The notes below the pieces were generated by a model. The model did no database searches and had not been told where the DNA came from. It saw only the letters and a list, made by a program, of their open reading frames with translations. Positions 17,830 through 26,049 of a DNA stretch of 59,899 nucleotides are shown in pieces. Position 1 is the first letter of the stretch. Every line of letters begins with the position of its first letter. The position numbers and the translations under genes were made by a program. The stretch lies in contig NZ_KI912406.1 of assembly GCF_000518245.1 (NCBI RefSeq), forward strand, positions 1 through 59,899, given 5' to 3'. The DNA comes from Brachyspira alvinipulli ATCC 51933. Lineage in GTDB: Bacteria; Spirochaetota; Brachyspiria; Brachyspirales; Brachyspiraceae.

Positions 17830-18663
17830 ATGGCTATTTGTAAACAGAAAATATCTAATACAGAAAACTGTGACAGAGAAGAATATAAAGATGGTTTATG
17901 CATTATACATCATAATAGTAATGATAAACCGGACGGGCTTTTCAGACGTATTATAAGAGATGATTTTTACAGAGGATTTTATAATTTCTCTTATATGATT
18001 AGCTATGAGGGATTTAATTTTGAAGGGTTAAAAGTTGATAAAGATATAAATTTGATATTTAAAAATTGTTCTTTCTTTGGTCCTTTTCAAATGAGAAACT
18101 TTGATTTAAAGGCTTCTTTAGATTTTACAGATTCTAATTTTGATTCTGGTATATTTATAACTATGTCTAATGTTCATAAAGAACTTATTTTAAAAAATTC
18201 TAATATAAATATTGATTTTAATTTTTCATTATCTGATTTCTTTTCTATAGATGTAGATAATATAACAGTAGATTGTAATTATAGTATGGCAAATTCTGAT
18301 ATACATGATAAACTTTCATTTAATCATATACATTTTAAGAATAATTTTAGCCTTCTTAATTCCAGTCTTCATGGAGATGCTAGTTTTGAAAATATAATTA
18401 TAGAAGGTGATGCTGATTTTAGAAATATAATGTTCTATAAATCATTAAAATTTGAGAATGTTCAAATAAAAGGTAAAACTATACCATTTGAAATAGCAGA
18501 TAACAAAAATATAGAGTTAAAAAATGTTGTTATGAATGGAATATTGATAGAAGATAATCAAAAAGAAAAGAAAGAAGAAGAAAAGAAAAAATTAAATCTT
18601 GAGAAAATAAAAGAAGCCAAAGATAAAATATACAAAGATTCTATTTTAAAAAATAAAAAATAA
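17830..18663 (+). CDS. Pentapeptide-repeat-like protein with N-terminal Cys/His motif
   Basis: The ATG at 17830 is preferred over the TTG at 17821. The 277-residue protein begins with a possible zinc-binding Cys-x9-Cys-x9-Cys-x2-His-His motif (KYxx...CIIHH style), often found ahead of pentapeptide repeats. The middle (about 60-225) has short strand-forming units with repeated F, L or I at regular spacing, such as LDFTDSNFDSG, LSFNHIHFKNN and ADFRNIMFYKS. This suggests a right-handed beta-helix. The last ~40 residues are a Lys/Glu-rich helix. The repeats are divergent and no function can be given. It lies 12 bases after the barrel gene. Confidence 0.65.
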   Translation: MAICKQKISNTENCDREEYKDGLCIIHHNSNDKPDGLFRRIIRDDFYRGFYNFSYMISYEGFNFEGLKVDKDINLIFKNCSFFGPFQMRNFDLKASLDFTDSNFDSGIFITMSNVHKELILKNSNINIDFNFSLSDFFSIDVDNITVDCNYSMANSDIHDKLSFNHIHFKNNFSLLNSSLHGDASFENIIIEGDADFRNIMFYKSLKFENVQIKGKTIPFEIADNKNIELKNVVMNGILIEDNQKEKKEEEKKKLNLEKIKEAKDKIYKDSILKNKK

Positions 18664-18671
18664 AATATTAT

Positions 18672-19754
18672 TTATAGTAAATCTCTTTTATCTTTTAGTT
18701 CATCTTTTTCTCTTATATCCTTTAATATTTCCTTAATTTTTGAATCTTCATTATTAGGATAAATTAAAAATACACCATTAGAATGTACGATAGTTAGGTT
18801 ATCTACTCCGTCTATTGCTACAAATGTATTGCTTTCATCATTTATTATGATATTATTATTTGCCTCTTTAGCATATACATTTCCAACAATTACATTGTTA
18901 TTGCTGTCTTTGTCATGTATTCTTCCAAGTGCAGAGAAAGCTCCTAAATCATCCCAGAAAAAATGCGATTTTATACATATAATATTATCCAGTTTTTCCA
19001 TTACAGATGAGTCAAAGGATATTTTGTCTATATTTTTGAATAATTCTATAATTTCATTATAATCTTTGTTATCTTTTAATGCTTCAAATGTTTTTAATAC
19101 CTTATTATATGTATCAGGCATAAACTTTTTGATACTGCTTATAATATTATCAATATCCCAAATAAACATTCCGCTATTCCATAGATAATTTCCATCTTCT
19201 AAAAATTGTATTGCTTTTTCTAAATTTGGTTTTTCTAAAAATCTTTCTACGTTGTACTTGTCATCTTTTATATTATCTTTTAGTTTTATGTATCCGTAGC
19301 CAGTTTCAGCTCTATTAGGGGTAATCCCTACTATCACAATATTTTTTGTTTCTTTCGTTATACTTATTGCATCTTCGATATTTTTTATAAACATATCTTC
19401 ATTTTTAATTATAGGGTCTGCAGGCAGTATTACAGCAATAGCATCCCCTAATTTTTCTTTTATAGTTAATATACCTAAAGTAATTGCAGCAGTTGTGTCT
19501 CTTCCCATAGGTTCATATATTATATTTTCTTTTTTAAAGTTAGGTATATATTTATCAAATGATTCTGAGTATCTTTTTCCAGTGATTATAAATATATGTT
19601 CTTCATCTGTTATTTTTAAAGCTCTGTCTATGGTCTGCTCTATTAATGATTTATTTTCTATTATATTTAAAAATTGTTTTGGTTTGTTTTCTCTACTTAA
19701 AGGCCATAGTCTTTCACCTATTCCGCCAGCCATTATAAGTACAGCTATATTCAT
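18672..19754 (-). CDS. manC: Mannose-1-phosphate guanylyltransferase
   Basis: The enzyme makes GDP-mannose from mannose-1-phosphate and GTP. The 360-residue protein contains the nucleotidyltransferase loop MAGGIGERLWPLSR at about residues 8-21 and KPKQF after it, then EPMGRDTTAAITLG, ILPADP, and FLEKPNLEKA near residue 171. It is shorter than bifunctional ManC/AlgA (about 470-480) because the C-terminal phosphomannose isomerase domain is absent. It is probably used for surface polysaccharide or glycolipid. No other sugar-nucleotide gene is adjacent; the convergent upstream neighbour is unrelated. Confidence 0.92.
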   Translation of the reverse strand: MNIAVLIMAGGIGERLWPLSRENKPKQFLNIIENKSLIEQTIDRALKITDEEHIFIITGKRYSESFDKYIPNFKKENIIYEPMGRDTTAAITLGILTIKEKLGDAIAVILPADPIIKNEDMFIKNIEDAISITKETKNIVIVGITPNRAETGYGYIKLKDNIKDDKYNVERFLEKPNLEKAIQFLEDGNYLWNSGMFIWDIDNIISSIKKFMPDTYNKVLKTFEALKDNKDYNEIIELFKNIDKISFDSSVMEKLDNIICIKSHFFWDDLGAFSALGRIHDKDSNNNVIVGNVYAKEANNNIIINDESNTFVAIDGVDNLTIVHSNGVFLIYPNNEDSKIKEILKDIREKDELKDKRDLL

Positions 19755-20171
19755 TTTATTATTTCCTTTTTTATATTATTATATAATTACAATATATATT
19801 ATATTCAAAAATTAATAAAAAACAACAAATATATTATTTTATATATAATATTTTTTATAAAAATAGAATAGTATATCACTAAAAATTGTTAGATATAGCT
19901 ATATTTTATTTATTAAAATCAAACATTATAATTTTTATGTTTAACTGCTAGTATCTAAAAAATATTATTTACATTTCATACATTAAAGAAAAAAAAATAT
20001 TTTTTTTGTAAAAAATGTAGTTCTTATAGAAACATAAGTAAATTTTGTTGTATTAATATAAAATATTCTTTAATATTTTTATTTGACAAAATTATGATTA
20101 TGTATTAATCTTTATCTATAATGGGGATAAGTTAATTTTTTTTTATCAAAAATTTTATTTTGAGGAGTATT
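19755..20171. other. Intergenic region between divergent manC and the HTH-receiver gene
   Basis: This very AT-rich 417-base gap should hold promoters for both divergent genes. A TTGACA at 20083-20088 with TAATCT about 17 bases on is a weak plus-strand candidate. A run AAAAAAAATATTTTTTTT near 19990 is a palindrome. No gene-like stretch is seen. Confidence 0.5.
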
Positions 20172-20780
20172 ATGAATAATAGTGAGCAACTAATATATGA
20201 TGATGACGATTTGTTGTCGCCTATAGATGCCGCGAAGATAATAGGTGTCTCTAGAACAACAGTTAATTATTGGGTCAGACATTACGGGTTAAAAGCGGAT
20301 GTTACTCCGGGCAAGAGATATAAAATACGTTATGCCGATTTAAAAGCCTTTTTAGCCTTTAATAAGAAGGAGAAGAGAATAAAGTTAAAAAGGAAACGTT
20401 CTAAATACAAGCTTGCTATTATTGAACCCATGGAAATAACTAGGAAAAATTATGTTGATTGGCTTAGTACTGATTATGATGTTGTATGTGTATCTAATTT
20501 ATTAAGCCCTCTTAAGGAATTAAAAAAAAATGCTCCTGATATAATCCTAATGGATATTAATTTGTCAGAAGACAAGGACTATTTTTATTTATTAGATGAA
20601 ATAAAAAAAGAAATTTCTCTAAGGACTGCACTTATTATAATTATAACCAAAAAATACAATGAAGATGATGTTGTTAATGGGCTTGAAAAAGGAGCTTGTG
20701 ATTATGTAAAAAAGCCTGTTGGACAGAATGAACTTAAAGCTAGGATAAAGAATGCTATTAGGTTTTATGTAGATGTATAA
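20172..20780 (+). CDS. Regulator with N-terminal MerR/excisionase-type HTH and C-terminal receiver domain
   Basis: The ATG at 20172 follows GAGGAG with good spacing, giving 202 residues. Residues about 14-62 form a helix-turn-helix of the MerR/excisionase kind (LSPIDAAKIIGVSRTTVNYWVRHYGL). After a Lys/Arg linker comes a receiver-like domain (about 78-200). It keeps the phosphoacceptor Asp (LMDINLS), a Thr (IIITKKY) and the Lys of YVKKP, but the usual acidic pair is reduced to EPME. Most response regulators carry the receiver first, so the order is reversed. No histidine kinase is adjacent. The partner or input signal is unknown. Confidence 0.8.
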   Translation: MNNSEQLIYDDDDLLSPIDAAKIIGVSRTTVNYWVRHYGLKADVTPGKRYKIRYADLKAFLAFNKKEKRIKLKRKRSKYKLAIIEPMEITRKNYVDWLSTDYDVVCVSNLLSPLKELKKNAPDIILMDINLSEDKDYFYLLDEIKKEISLRTALIIIITKKYNEDDVVNGLEKGACDYVKKPVGQNELKARIKNAIRFYVDV

Positions 20781-20782
20781 AC

Positions 20783-22768
20783 TTATAGCATGCTTACAGG
20801 ATCTATATCTATTTCTATGTAATTACCATTTTGAGCTATAAAGTTATCACTTAACTTGTTGAAAAAGCCTCTTAATAGAGCATGTGATGGAGTTTTTATG
20901 AGTATGTTCCATCTGTAGTATTTGTTTAATTTACTTATTGTACATGGAACAGCTCCTAATATTATAATTTTATCAGAGTGTTCATAAATGGACACTCTTA
21001 ACATATCCGCTATAATATTAGCATCATTTTCCACATTTTTTTCATTTGTACCTCTTATTACCAATCTTACAAGCCTTGAGAATGGAGGATAATTAAGAGG
21101 TGATTTTCTTTTTTCTATCTCATTATTATAAAAAGAAATATAATCATGGTTTTTAGCACATTCTATACTATAATGATTTGGAGAGTATGTTTGAATATAT
21201 ACTATACCTTTTTTATTTCCTCTTCCGCTTCTTCCTGCAACTTGAGTAATAAGATTAAATGTTCTTTCTGCACTTCTGAAATCTGGTATATGAAGAGACA
21301 TATCAGCAAATAAAACACCTACTAATGTTACATTTGGAAAATCGAGCCCCTTTGCTATCATTTGAGTTCCTATAAGTATATCTATTTCACCATCAGAGAA
21401 TTTTTTGAATATCTTTTCATAGTTTTTTGTTCCTCCTACTGTATCTTGATCCATCCTTTCTATTACTGCATTTGGAAATAGTATATTTAAATTTTCTTCT
21501 ACTTTTTCAGTACCGCTTCCTATACGTTCAAAATGTCCTATTTTGCATTCATCACATAATTCTTCTAAAAATTGAGTATATCCACAATAGTGACACATAA
21601 CTACATTTTTTTTCTTATGATATGTTAAAGAAACCGAACAGTTAGGACATTCTAATACTTTTCCGCAATGTGAACAGCTTACAATAGGGGCATATCCTTT
21701 ACGGTTTAGAAAAAGTATAATTTGTTCTTTCTTTTCTAGCTTATTATTTATCTCTTCAACTAGCTTTTGCGTCATCATTGGAAATATATCCGATTTTTTT
21801 TCATGCTTTAAATCCAATATTTTAACTTCAGGCATATTTACAGAAGCTGCTCTTTTGTTTAAACTTAAAAGCTCTATTTTACCAGTTTGGGCATAATAAA
21901 AACTTTCTATAGAAGGAGTAGCACTCCCTAAAACTAATGTAGCATTTTCTTGTTTTTTTCTATAAAAGGCTATTTGTCTTGCATGATATCTAGGTGTATC
22001 ACCTGCTTTATAGCTAGTTTCATGTTCCTCATCTATAACTATTATTCCCAAATTTGGAGTAGGGGAGAATATTGCACTTCTTGCTCCTATTACTATTTTT
22101 ATTTCATCCTTTTTTATCATCTGCCAATATCTGTATTTAGCATTTGGGGATAATTTGCTATGAAGTACTGCTATTTTTCCTTCAAATCTTTCAGCAAACC
22201 TTTTTATAGTCTGAGGTGTTAATGATATTTCTGGTAATATTACTATAGCCTGTTTTCCCATATCTACAACTTTTTTAATAGCCTGTAAATATACTTCGGT
22301 TTTACCACTTCCTGTTACTCCATGAAGTAAAAAACTTTTTGGATTATTTGATTCTATACTTTCGATTATTTTTTTTAATACAGTTTCTTGTTCATCATTT
22401 AATACTAGATATGGTTTTTGTTTTGCTGGAATAGGCTGGGCTTTTTTCTCTTTTTTAGCAGGTGTTCCTACTGGAAGGGCGGCAAATAATGCCTCTCCGA
22501 ATGATGAATGGTAATAGTTACTCATCCATTTAGCTAACTGGAATTCTTTATCAGAACATATAGGTTCAAGATCTATTCTAGCTTTAATAGGATGTATTTT
22601 ATAATTTCCATCAGCAGAGTCAGTTTCTTCTATAACAATACCTTTATTACCTTTTCCGCGTATTGGAGCAATAACTCTACATCCTACCAAGCTATCATTA
22701 ATCTCGTCTGGTTTTTTATATGTAAGTATTTTATCTATAGGTAGGTTAAAAACAACTTTAACATACAT
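20783..22768 (-). CDS. priA: Primosomal protein N' (PriA helicase)
   Basis: PriA restarts stalled replication forks. The 661-residue protein shows Walker A GVTGSGKTEVY, Walker B in IVIDEEHETSYK, and the family motif GDTPRYHARQIA. It also has the zinc-binding cysteine cluster (CSHCGKVLECPNCS and CHYCG...CDEC) at about residues 365-420, GSGTEKVEE, and QVAGRSGRG. The ATG shares one base with the stop of the dksA-like gene (TAATG), a coupled arrangement. The length is slightly under the E. coli protein. Confidence 0.95.
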   Translation of the reverse strand: MYVKVVFNLPIDKILTYKKPDEINDSLVGCRVIAPIRGKGNKGIVIEETDSADGNYKIHPIKARIDLEPICSDKEFQLAKWMSNYYHSSFGEALFAALPVGTPAKKEKKAQPIPAKQKPYLVLNDEQETVLKKIIESIESNNPKSFLLHGVTGSGKTEVYLQAIKKVVDMGKQAIVILPEISLTPQTIKRFAERFEGKIAVLHSKLSPNAKYRYWQMIKKDEIKIVIGARSAIFSPTPNLGIIVIDEEHETSYKAGDTPRYHARQIAFYRKKQENATLVLGSATPSIESFYYAQTGKIELLSLNKRAASVNMPEVKILDLKHEKKSDIFPMMTQKLVEEINNKLEKKEQIILFLNRKGYAPIVSCSHCGKVLECPNCSVSLTYHKKKNVVMCHYCGYTQFLEELCDECKIGHFERIGSGTEKVEENLNILFPNAVIERMDQDTVGGTKNYEKIFKKFSDGEIDILIGTQMIAKGLDFPNVTLVGVLFADMSLHIPDFRSAERTFNLITQVAGRSGRGNKKGIVYIQTYSPNHYSIECAKNHDYISFYNNEIEKRKSPLNYPPFSRLVRLVIRGTNEKNVENDANIIADMLRVSIYEHSDKIIILGAVPCTISKLNKYYRWNILIKTPSHALLRGFFNKLSDNFIAQNGNYIEIDIDPVSML

Positions 22769-23133
22769 TACATTTTTTCACGACGTTTTTTATCTTCATA
22801 TTTAGCCATGCAATTTACGCATCTTAAAGTTTGCGGTATGGCAGTTAATCTCTCTTCGCTAATTTCTTCTTTACAATCTATACATTTACCATATGTGCCA
22901 TCTTCTATTCTTTTAAGAGCATTATTAAGCATTTCTAATTTATCTTTTTCTTTTTGAGAAAAATTTACTAAATTTTGTTTTTCATAAGCCTGAAATGCTA
23001 TATCTGCCATATCTCCATGAGAATCTTCTTTTAGAGACTCATAAATTTCATTGCCGCTTAACAACTCATCTAAAGTCTTTTTCTTTTCTTCTAATAATAA
23101 ATCTTTAAATTTTTTTAATTTCTTAGCAGTCAT
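22768..23133 (-). CDS. DksA/TraR-family C4 zinc-finger protein
   Basis: The 121-residue protein has a coiled-coil N-terminal region (about 1-75) and a four-Cys zinc finger (CIDCKEEI and LRCVNCMAKYE) at about 82-110. DksA-family proteins bind in the RNA polymerase secondary channel and, with ppGpp, tune rRNA and other promoters. The usual coiled-coil tip DxxDxA of DksA appears as DMADIAFQ in HGDMADIA, so it is close to the classical form. It overlaps priA by one base. It might instead be a shorter TraR/YbiI-like member. Confidence 0.87.
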   Translation of the reverse strand: MTAKKLKKFKDLLLEEKKKTLDELLSGNEIYESLKEDSHGDMADIAFQAYEKQNLVNFSQKEKDKLEMLNNALKRIEDGTYGKCIDCKEEISEERLTAIPQTLRCVNCMAKYEDKKRREKM

Positions 23134-23176
23134 ATAATAAACCTTTAAATAAATTCATAATAACTAAGATAAAAGC

Positions 23177-23575
23177 TTAACGTTTAGAGAACTGGAAGCG
23201 TTTTCTAGCACCAGATCTTCCGTATTTCTTACGTTCAACCACACGTGAATCTCTAGTAAGAAAACCATTTCTTTTTAATGTAGTTCTGAAATCCTGACTT
23301 TCTCCTACTAATGCTTTAGCAATACCATGTCTAACAGCATCAGCCTGAGCAGAAACTCCGCCGCCATGTACATTAGCAAATACATCATATTTACCAAAAT
23401 TACCTGTTACTTTTAAAGCATCTTCTACTACTTTAAGAAGTGCTGCTCTATTACAGAAGTATTCAGCATAATTTTTTCCATTTATTATAATTTTACCGCT
23501 GCCTAAAGTAATACGTACTCTAGCATTAGCTGTTTTTCTTTTACCAGTAAAAATAGTTAATTGTTTAGCTGCCAT
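23177..23575 (-). CDS. rpsI: 30S ribosomal protein S9
   Basis: S9 is a 132-residue component of the 30S head with a C-terminal tail reaching the tRNA anticodon region. The chain shows TGKRKTANARV at the start, then GGGVSAQADAVRHGIAKAL and the basic end KYGRSGARKRFQFSKR. It follows rplM by 17 bases on the same strand, the standard L13-S9 operon. A GGAG-type ribosome-binding site lies before the ATG. Confidence 0.97.
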   Translation of the reverse strand: MAAKQLTIFTGKRKTANARVRITLGSGKIIINGKNYAEYFCNRAALLKVVEDALKVTGNFGKYDVFANVHGGGVSAQADAVRHGIAKALVGESQDFRTTLKRNGFLTRDSRVVERKKYGRSGARKRFQFSKR

Positions 23576-23592
23576 TTTTATTTATCTCCTAA

Positions 23593-24048
23593 TTATATAT
23601 TTACTACAGTAGGTTTATTAGCTTCATGCGGATGTTCGCTTCCGGCATATACTTTTAATTTTTTAAGATGAAGTCTGCCTAATGGATTATGAGAAAGCAT
23701 ACCTTTTACAGCTATTTTTACCATTCTTTCAGGATTTTTCTCTAATAATTCTCCATAACTAACAGCTTTAATACCGCCAGGATAACCTGTATGTCTATAG
23801 TGAATTTTTCCTTTCTTTTTATTGCCTGTTAATACTATATCTTTAGCGTTTATAACTATAACATAATCTCCATTGTCTAAATTGTATGCATAGTCAACTT
23901 TATGTTTGCCTTTTAGCATATAAGCTGCTCTGCTTGCAACTCTTCCTAATGACTTACCTTTGGCATCTATAATTAGCCAATTTTGTTTAATATCTTTTTG
24001 TGATAGAACGTAAGTACTATTTTTTGTTTTTAATGTCTTTTTATCCAT
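23593..24048 (-). CDS. rplM: 50S ribosomal protein L13
   Basis: L13 binds 23S rRNA early in assembly. The family pattern is clear: WLIIDAKGKSLGRVASRAAYMLKGKHK, then NGDYVIVINA, HTGYPGG and MLSHNPLGRL. Of the possible starts (GTG 24057, ATG 24051, ATG 24048), the second ATG has the best spacing to the AAGGTG element, giving about 151 residues. A near-consensus promoter sits about 70 bases upstream. L13 leaders can regulate this operon, but no clear regulatory fold was seen. Confidence 0.96.
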   Translation of the reverse strand: MDKKTLKTKNSTYVLSQKDIKQNWLIIDAKGKSLGRVASRAAYMLKGKHKVDYAYNLDNGDYVIVINAKDIVLTGNKKKGKIHYRHTGYPGGIKAVSYGELLEKNPERMVKIAVKGMLSHNPLGRLHLKKLKVYAGSEHPHEANKPTVVNI

Positions 24049-24118
24049 CATACACACCTTGATTTAACGTTTAAAAAATTTGGTAGTTTTATAAAATCTT
24101 AAAATGTAACGGTGCGTT

Positions 24119-24147
24119 ATTATAACATAAAAACATTGTAAAGTCAA
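24119..24147 (-). promoter_or_regulatory. Promoter of the rplM-rpsI operon
   Basis: On the minus strand TTGACT (24147-24142), a 17-base spacer and a perfect TATAAT (24124-24119) stand about 70 bases before rplM. This is a strong sigma70-type promoter. Confidence 0.8.
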
Positions 24148-24215
24148 ATTTTAATTGCTATTTTAACATAATATTATGATTTATATGGAATTTTTAATTT
24201 AATGTGTTTTATATA

Positions 24216-24443
24216 TTATTCTTTTATTGTTCTAATTATCAGAAATGTGTTTTTTATACCTATTAAACTAATTATTTTAGCTGATTTTTTTAGTCCTATT
24301 ATACTAATTAAGCCTATTAAGTTTTTTTGTTTAGTTAGTTTTGGTATATTTTTTAACCCTATTAATTTAATTACACTTTTGGATTTTTTTAGTCCTATAG
24401 CTTTAATAATTTTGGATATCTTTTTAATATTATTCATAAACAT
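24216..24443 (-). CDS. Small Lys-rich repeat peptide, doubtful gene
   Basis: This is a 75-codon frame in the 470-base gap between rplM and panC. The peptide is basic and built of short repeats around IGLKKS, IGLKNI and IGIKN, roughly every 12-14 residues, with hydrophobic residues in between, so it could form an amphipathic helix. No clear ribosome-binding site is seen. The underlying DNA has a recurring CCTATTAA-type pattern, so it may be only a decayed DNA repeat. The opposite strand also has an open frame of 88 codons that is hydrophobic and less convincing. No function can be given. Confidence 0.25.
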   Translation of the reverse strand: MFMNNIKKISKIIKAIGLKKSKSVIKLIGLKNIPKLTKQKNLIGLISIIGLKKSAKIISLIGIKNTFLIIRTIKE

Positions 24444-24518
24444 TCAATTATATTTTATACTATTATAATTATAATAAAATATTCGTATTTATTTTTTTAT
24501 ATTTTATAATTAAAATAT

Positions 24519-25361
24519 TTATTTTAAATGTATATTGTCTAATAATCTGGTAGCTCCGCAATAGCATGATATTAATATAATAGAATTTTTCGTTGCTGTT
24601 TCGACACTAAGTAAAGTATCTTTATCTACTATATCAATATATTCTAATTTAAGCATTTTATGTGTACGCAGATTATTTTTTATAATATCTATTAAATATG
24701 AGGATTTTGTACTTGCTTTTTTGAATTCTTCTCTAGCTTCTTTTAATAGCTCATATATAATAGCAGCTTCTTCCTTTTCTCTATCACTTAATAAGGCATT
24801 TATACTACTTAAAGCAATCATATTATCATCTCTTACTATGGGTATAGTTTTTACTGTTATATTATAATTCAAATCTTTGATCATTTTATTTATTATGAAT
24901 ACTTTTTGATAATCATTTTCTATTAAATATACATGTGTCGGAGATACTATATTGAAAAGTTTAGCCATTATTGTAACAACACCTTTATAATACAAAGGTC
25001 TTGATATTCCATAAGATTTACTGTAAATACTATCTATATTTATATAAGTCCCATAATCATCAGGTATCATATCTTCTACAGAAGGTAAAAATAATATATC
25101 TGCATTAAGCTCATTTAATATTTTTTTATCTGTATCTATATCTTGGGGGTATTTTTCTATGTCTTCTACTTTAGTAAACTGAAGAGGATTAAGAAATATG
25201 CTTACAATAACAATACCACATTCTTTTTTTGCCTTTTTTATAAGTTCTTCATGTCCTTTATGCAATGCTCCCATAGTTGGTATTAAAGCTATTGTTTTAT
25301 TTTTATTGTTATTAACAAACTTGTATACACTCTTGGCAGTTTTTAGTATAGTTAAAGCCAT
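24519..25361 (-). CDS. panC: Pantothenate synthetase
   Basis: PanC joins pantoate and beta-alanine with ATP to make pantothenate for coenzyme A. The 280-residue protein has the nucleotidyltransferase motif IPTMGALHKGHEEL at about residues 27-40 and SIFLNPLQF near 55. The usual KMSKS-like stretch (SSRN in other enzymes) reads MIALSSINALLS here, so the Ser-Ser-x-Asn core is partly kept (S-S-I-N). The C-terminus is slightly shorter than the classical enzyme. It follows the zinc-ribbon gene by 3 bases on the same strand. No panB is adjacent. Confidence 0.92.
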   Translation of the reverse strand: MALTILKTAKSVYKFVNNNKNKTIALIPTMGALHKGHEELIKKAKKECGIVIVSIFLNPLQFTKVEDIEKYPQDIDTDKKILNELNADILFLPSVEDMIPDDYGTYINIDSIYSKSYGISRPLYYKGVVTIMAKLFNIVSPTHVYLIENDYQKVFIINKMIKDLNYNITVKTIPIVRDDNMIALSSINALLSDREKEEAAIIYELLKEAREEFKKASTKSSYLIDIIKNNLRTHKMLKLEYIDIVDKDTLLSVETATKNSIILISCYCGATRLLDNIHLK

Positions 25362-25364
25362 TTG

Positions 25365-25826
25365 TTATTCCATTTTCTTATTCATTTTATCCTGATTTGT
25401 AGCAGGTTCATAAAAATATAATGCTAATATAGTTTGTATTGGAAACATTATAACAGCTTCCGCAAACATACTAATTCTTCTTACAAAAAATATACTTTCT
25501 TTTTTTATTATAAATACATTTAATATATATAGTATTTTTACAGCAGCAAATGCTAAAAATAATAATATTATTAAAAAATAAGGAATAGTATTTGGTGCCG
25601 GAAGTAATGCTATATATTTTGGTATTTCATCATTATTTGAGTTTACTATAAATAAATAAATTCCAAATAAATATATAAATGCAAAAATAGCATCTAATAC
25701 AATAGTAACAATAGTAGCATTTTTGTATGATATTTCCGGATAAAGCAATGTACCGCAAGAACGGCATTGTTTAGCATATTTATCATTAACTGTTTTGCAA
25801 GATTTACATTTAATAGTTTTAGCCAT
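25365..25826 (-). CDS. Zinc-ribbon membrane protein
   Basis: The 153-residue protein starts with a cytoplasmic zinc ribbon (CKSC at about residues 7-10 and CRSC at 21-24). Three hydrophobic segments follow, around 38-60, 82-105 and 120-142. This layout is common in uncharacterised bacterial membrane proteins that may sense or tether soluble partners. It is transcribed just ahead of panC with 3 bases between them, but no function link can be drawn. The zinc ribbon is inferred from the Cys spacing only. Confidence 0.7.
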   Translation of the reverse strand: MAKTIKCKSCKTVNDKYAKQCRSCGTLLYPEISYKNATIVTIVLDAIFAFIYLFGIYLFIVNSNNDEIPKYIALLPAPNTIPYFLIILLFLAFAAVKILYILNVFIIKKESIFFVRRISMFAEAVIMFPIQTILALYFYEPATNQDKMNKKME

Positions 25827-25970
25827 AATTTTTTAATAGCTCCTTCAATTTAATCAGCTTCAATGTTAAAAATAATCATATTTATAAATAGTAAAATTGT
25901 CAACTGTTATTATAAAAAATAGTAATATATTCAATTAAAATGTATATTATTGATTTTTTAATTATTAAAA

Positions 25971-26013
25971 AAGAAGTTAATAGAATTTTTGTAATTTTCT
26001 CTATTAACTTCTT
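25971..26013 (-). terminator. Terminator after the RND efflux operon
   Basis: A 14-base perfect inverted repeat (AAGAAGTTAATAGA and TCTATTAACTTCTT) with a 15-base loop stands 37 bases after the end of the RND gene, followed on the minus strand by a T/A-rich tract. Confidence 0.75.
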
Positions 26014-26049
26014 ATTAATTAAAATATGTCCTTTAAGTACAAGCTATGA

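Noticed and set aside
24202-24468. Plus-strand 88-codon hydrophobic frame in the rplM-panC gap
   Set aside because: It is the complement of the IGLKK repeat frame, is made of poly-Phe/Ile stretches, and lacks a ribosome-binding site. The minus-strand frame is the more plausible of the two and is itself doubtful.
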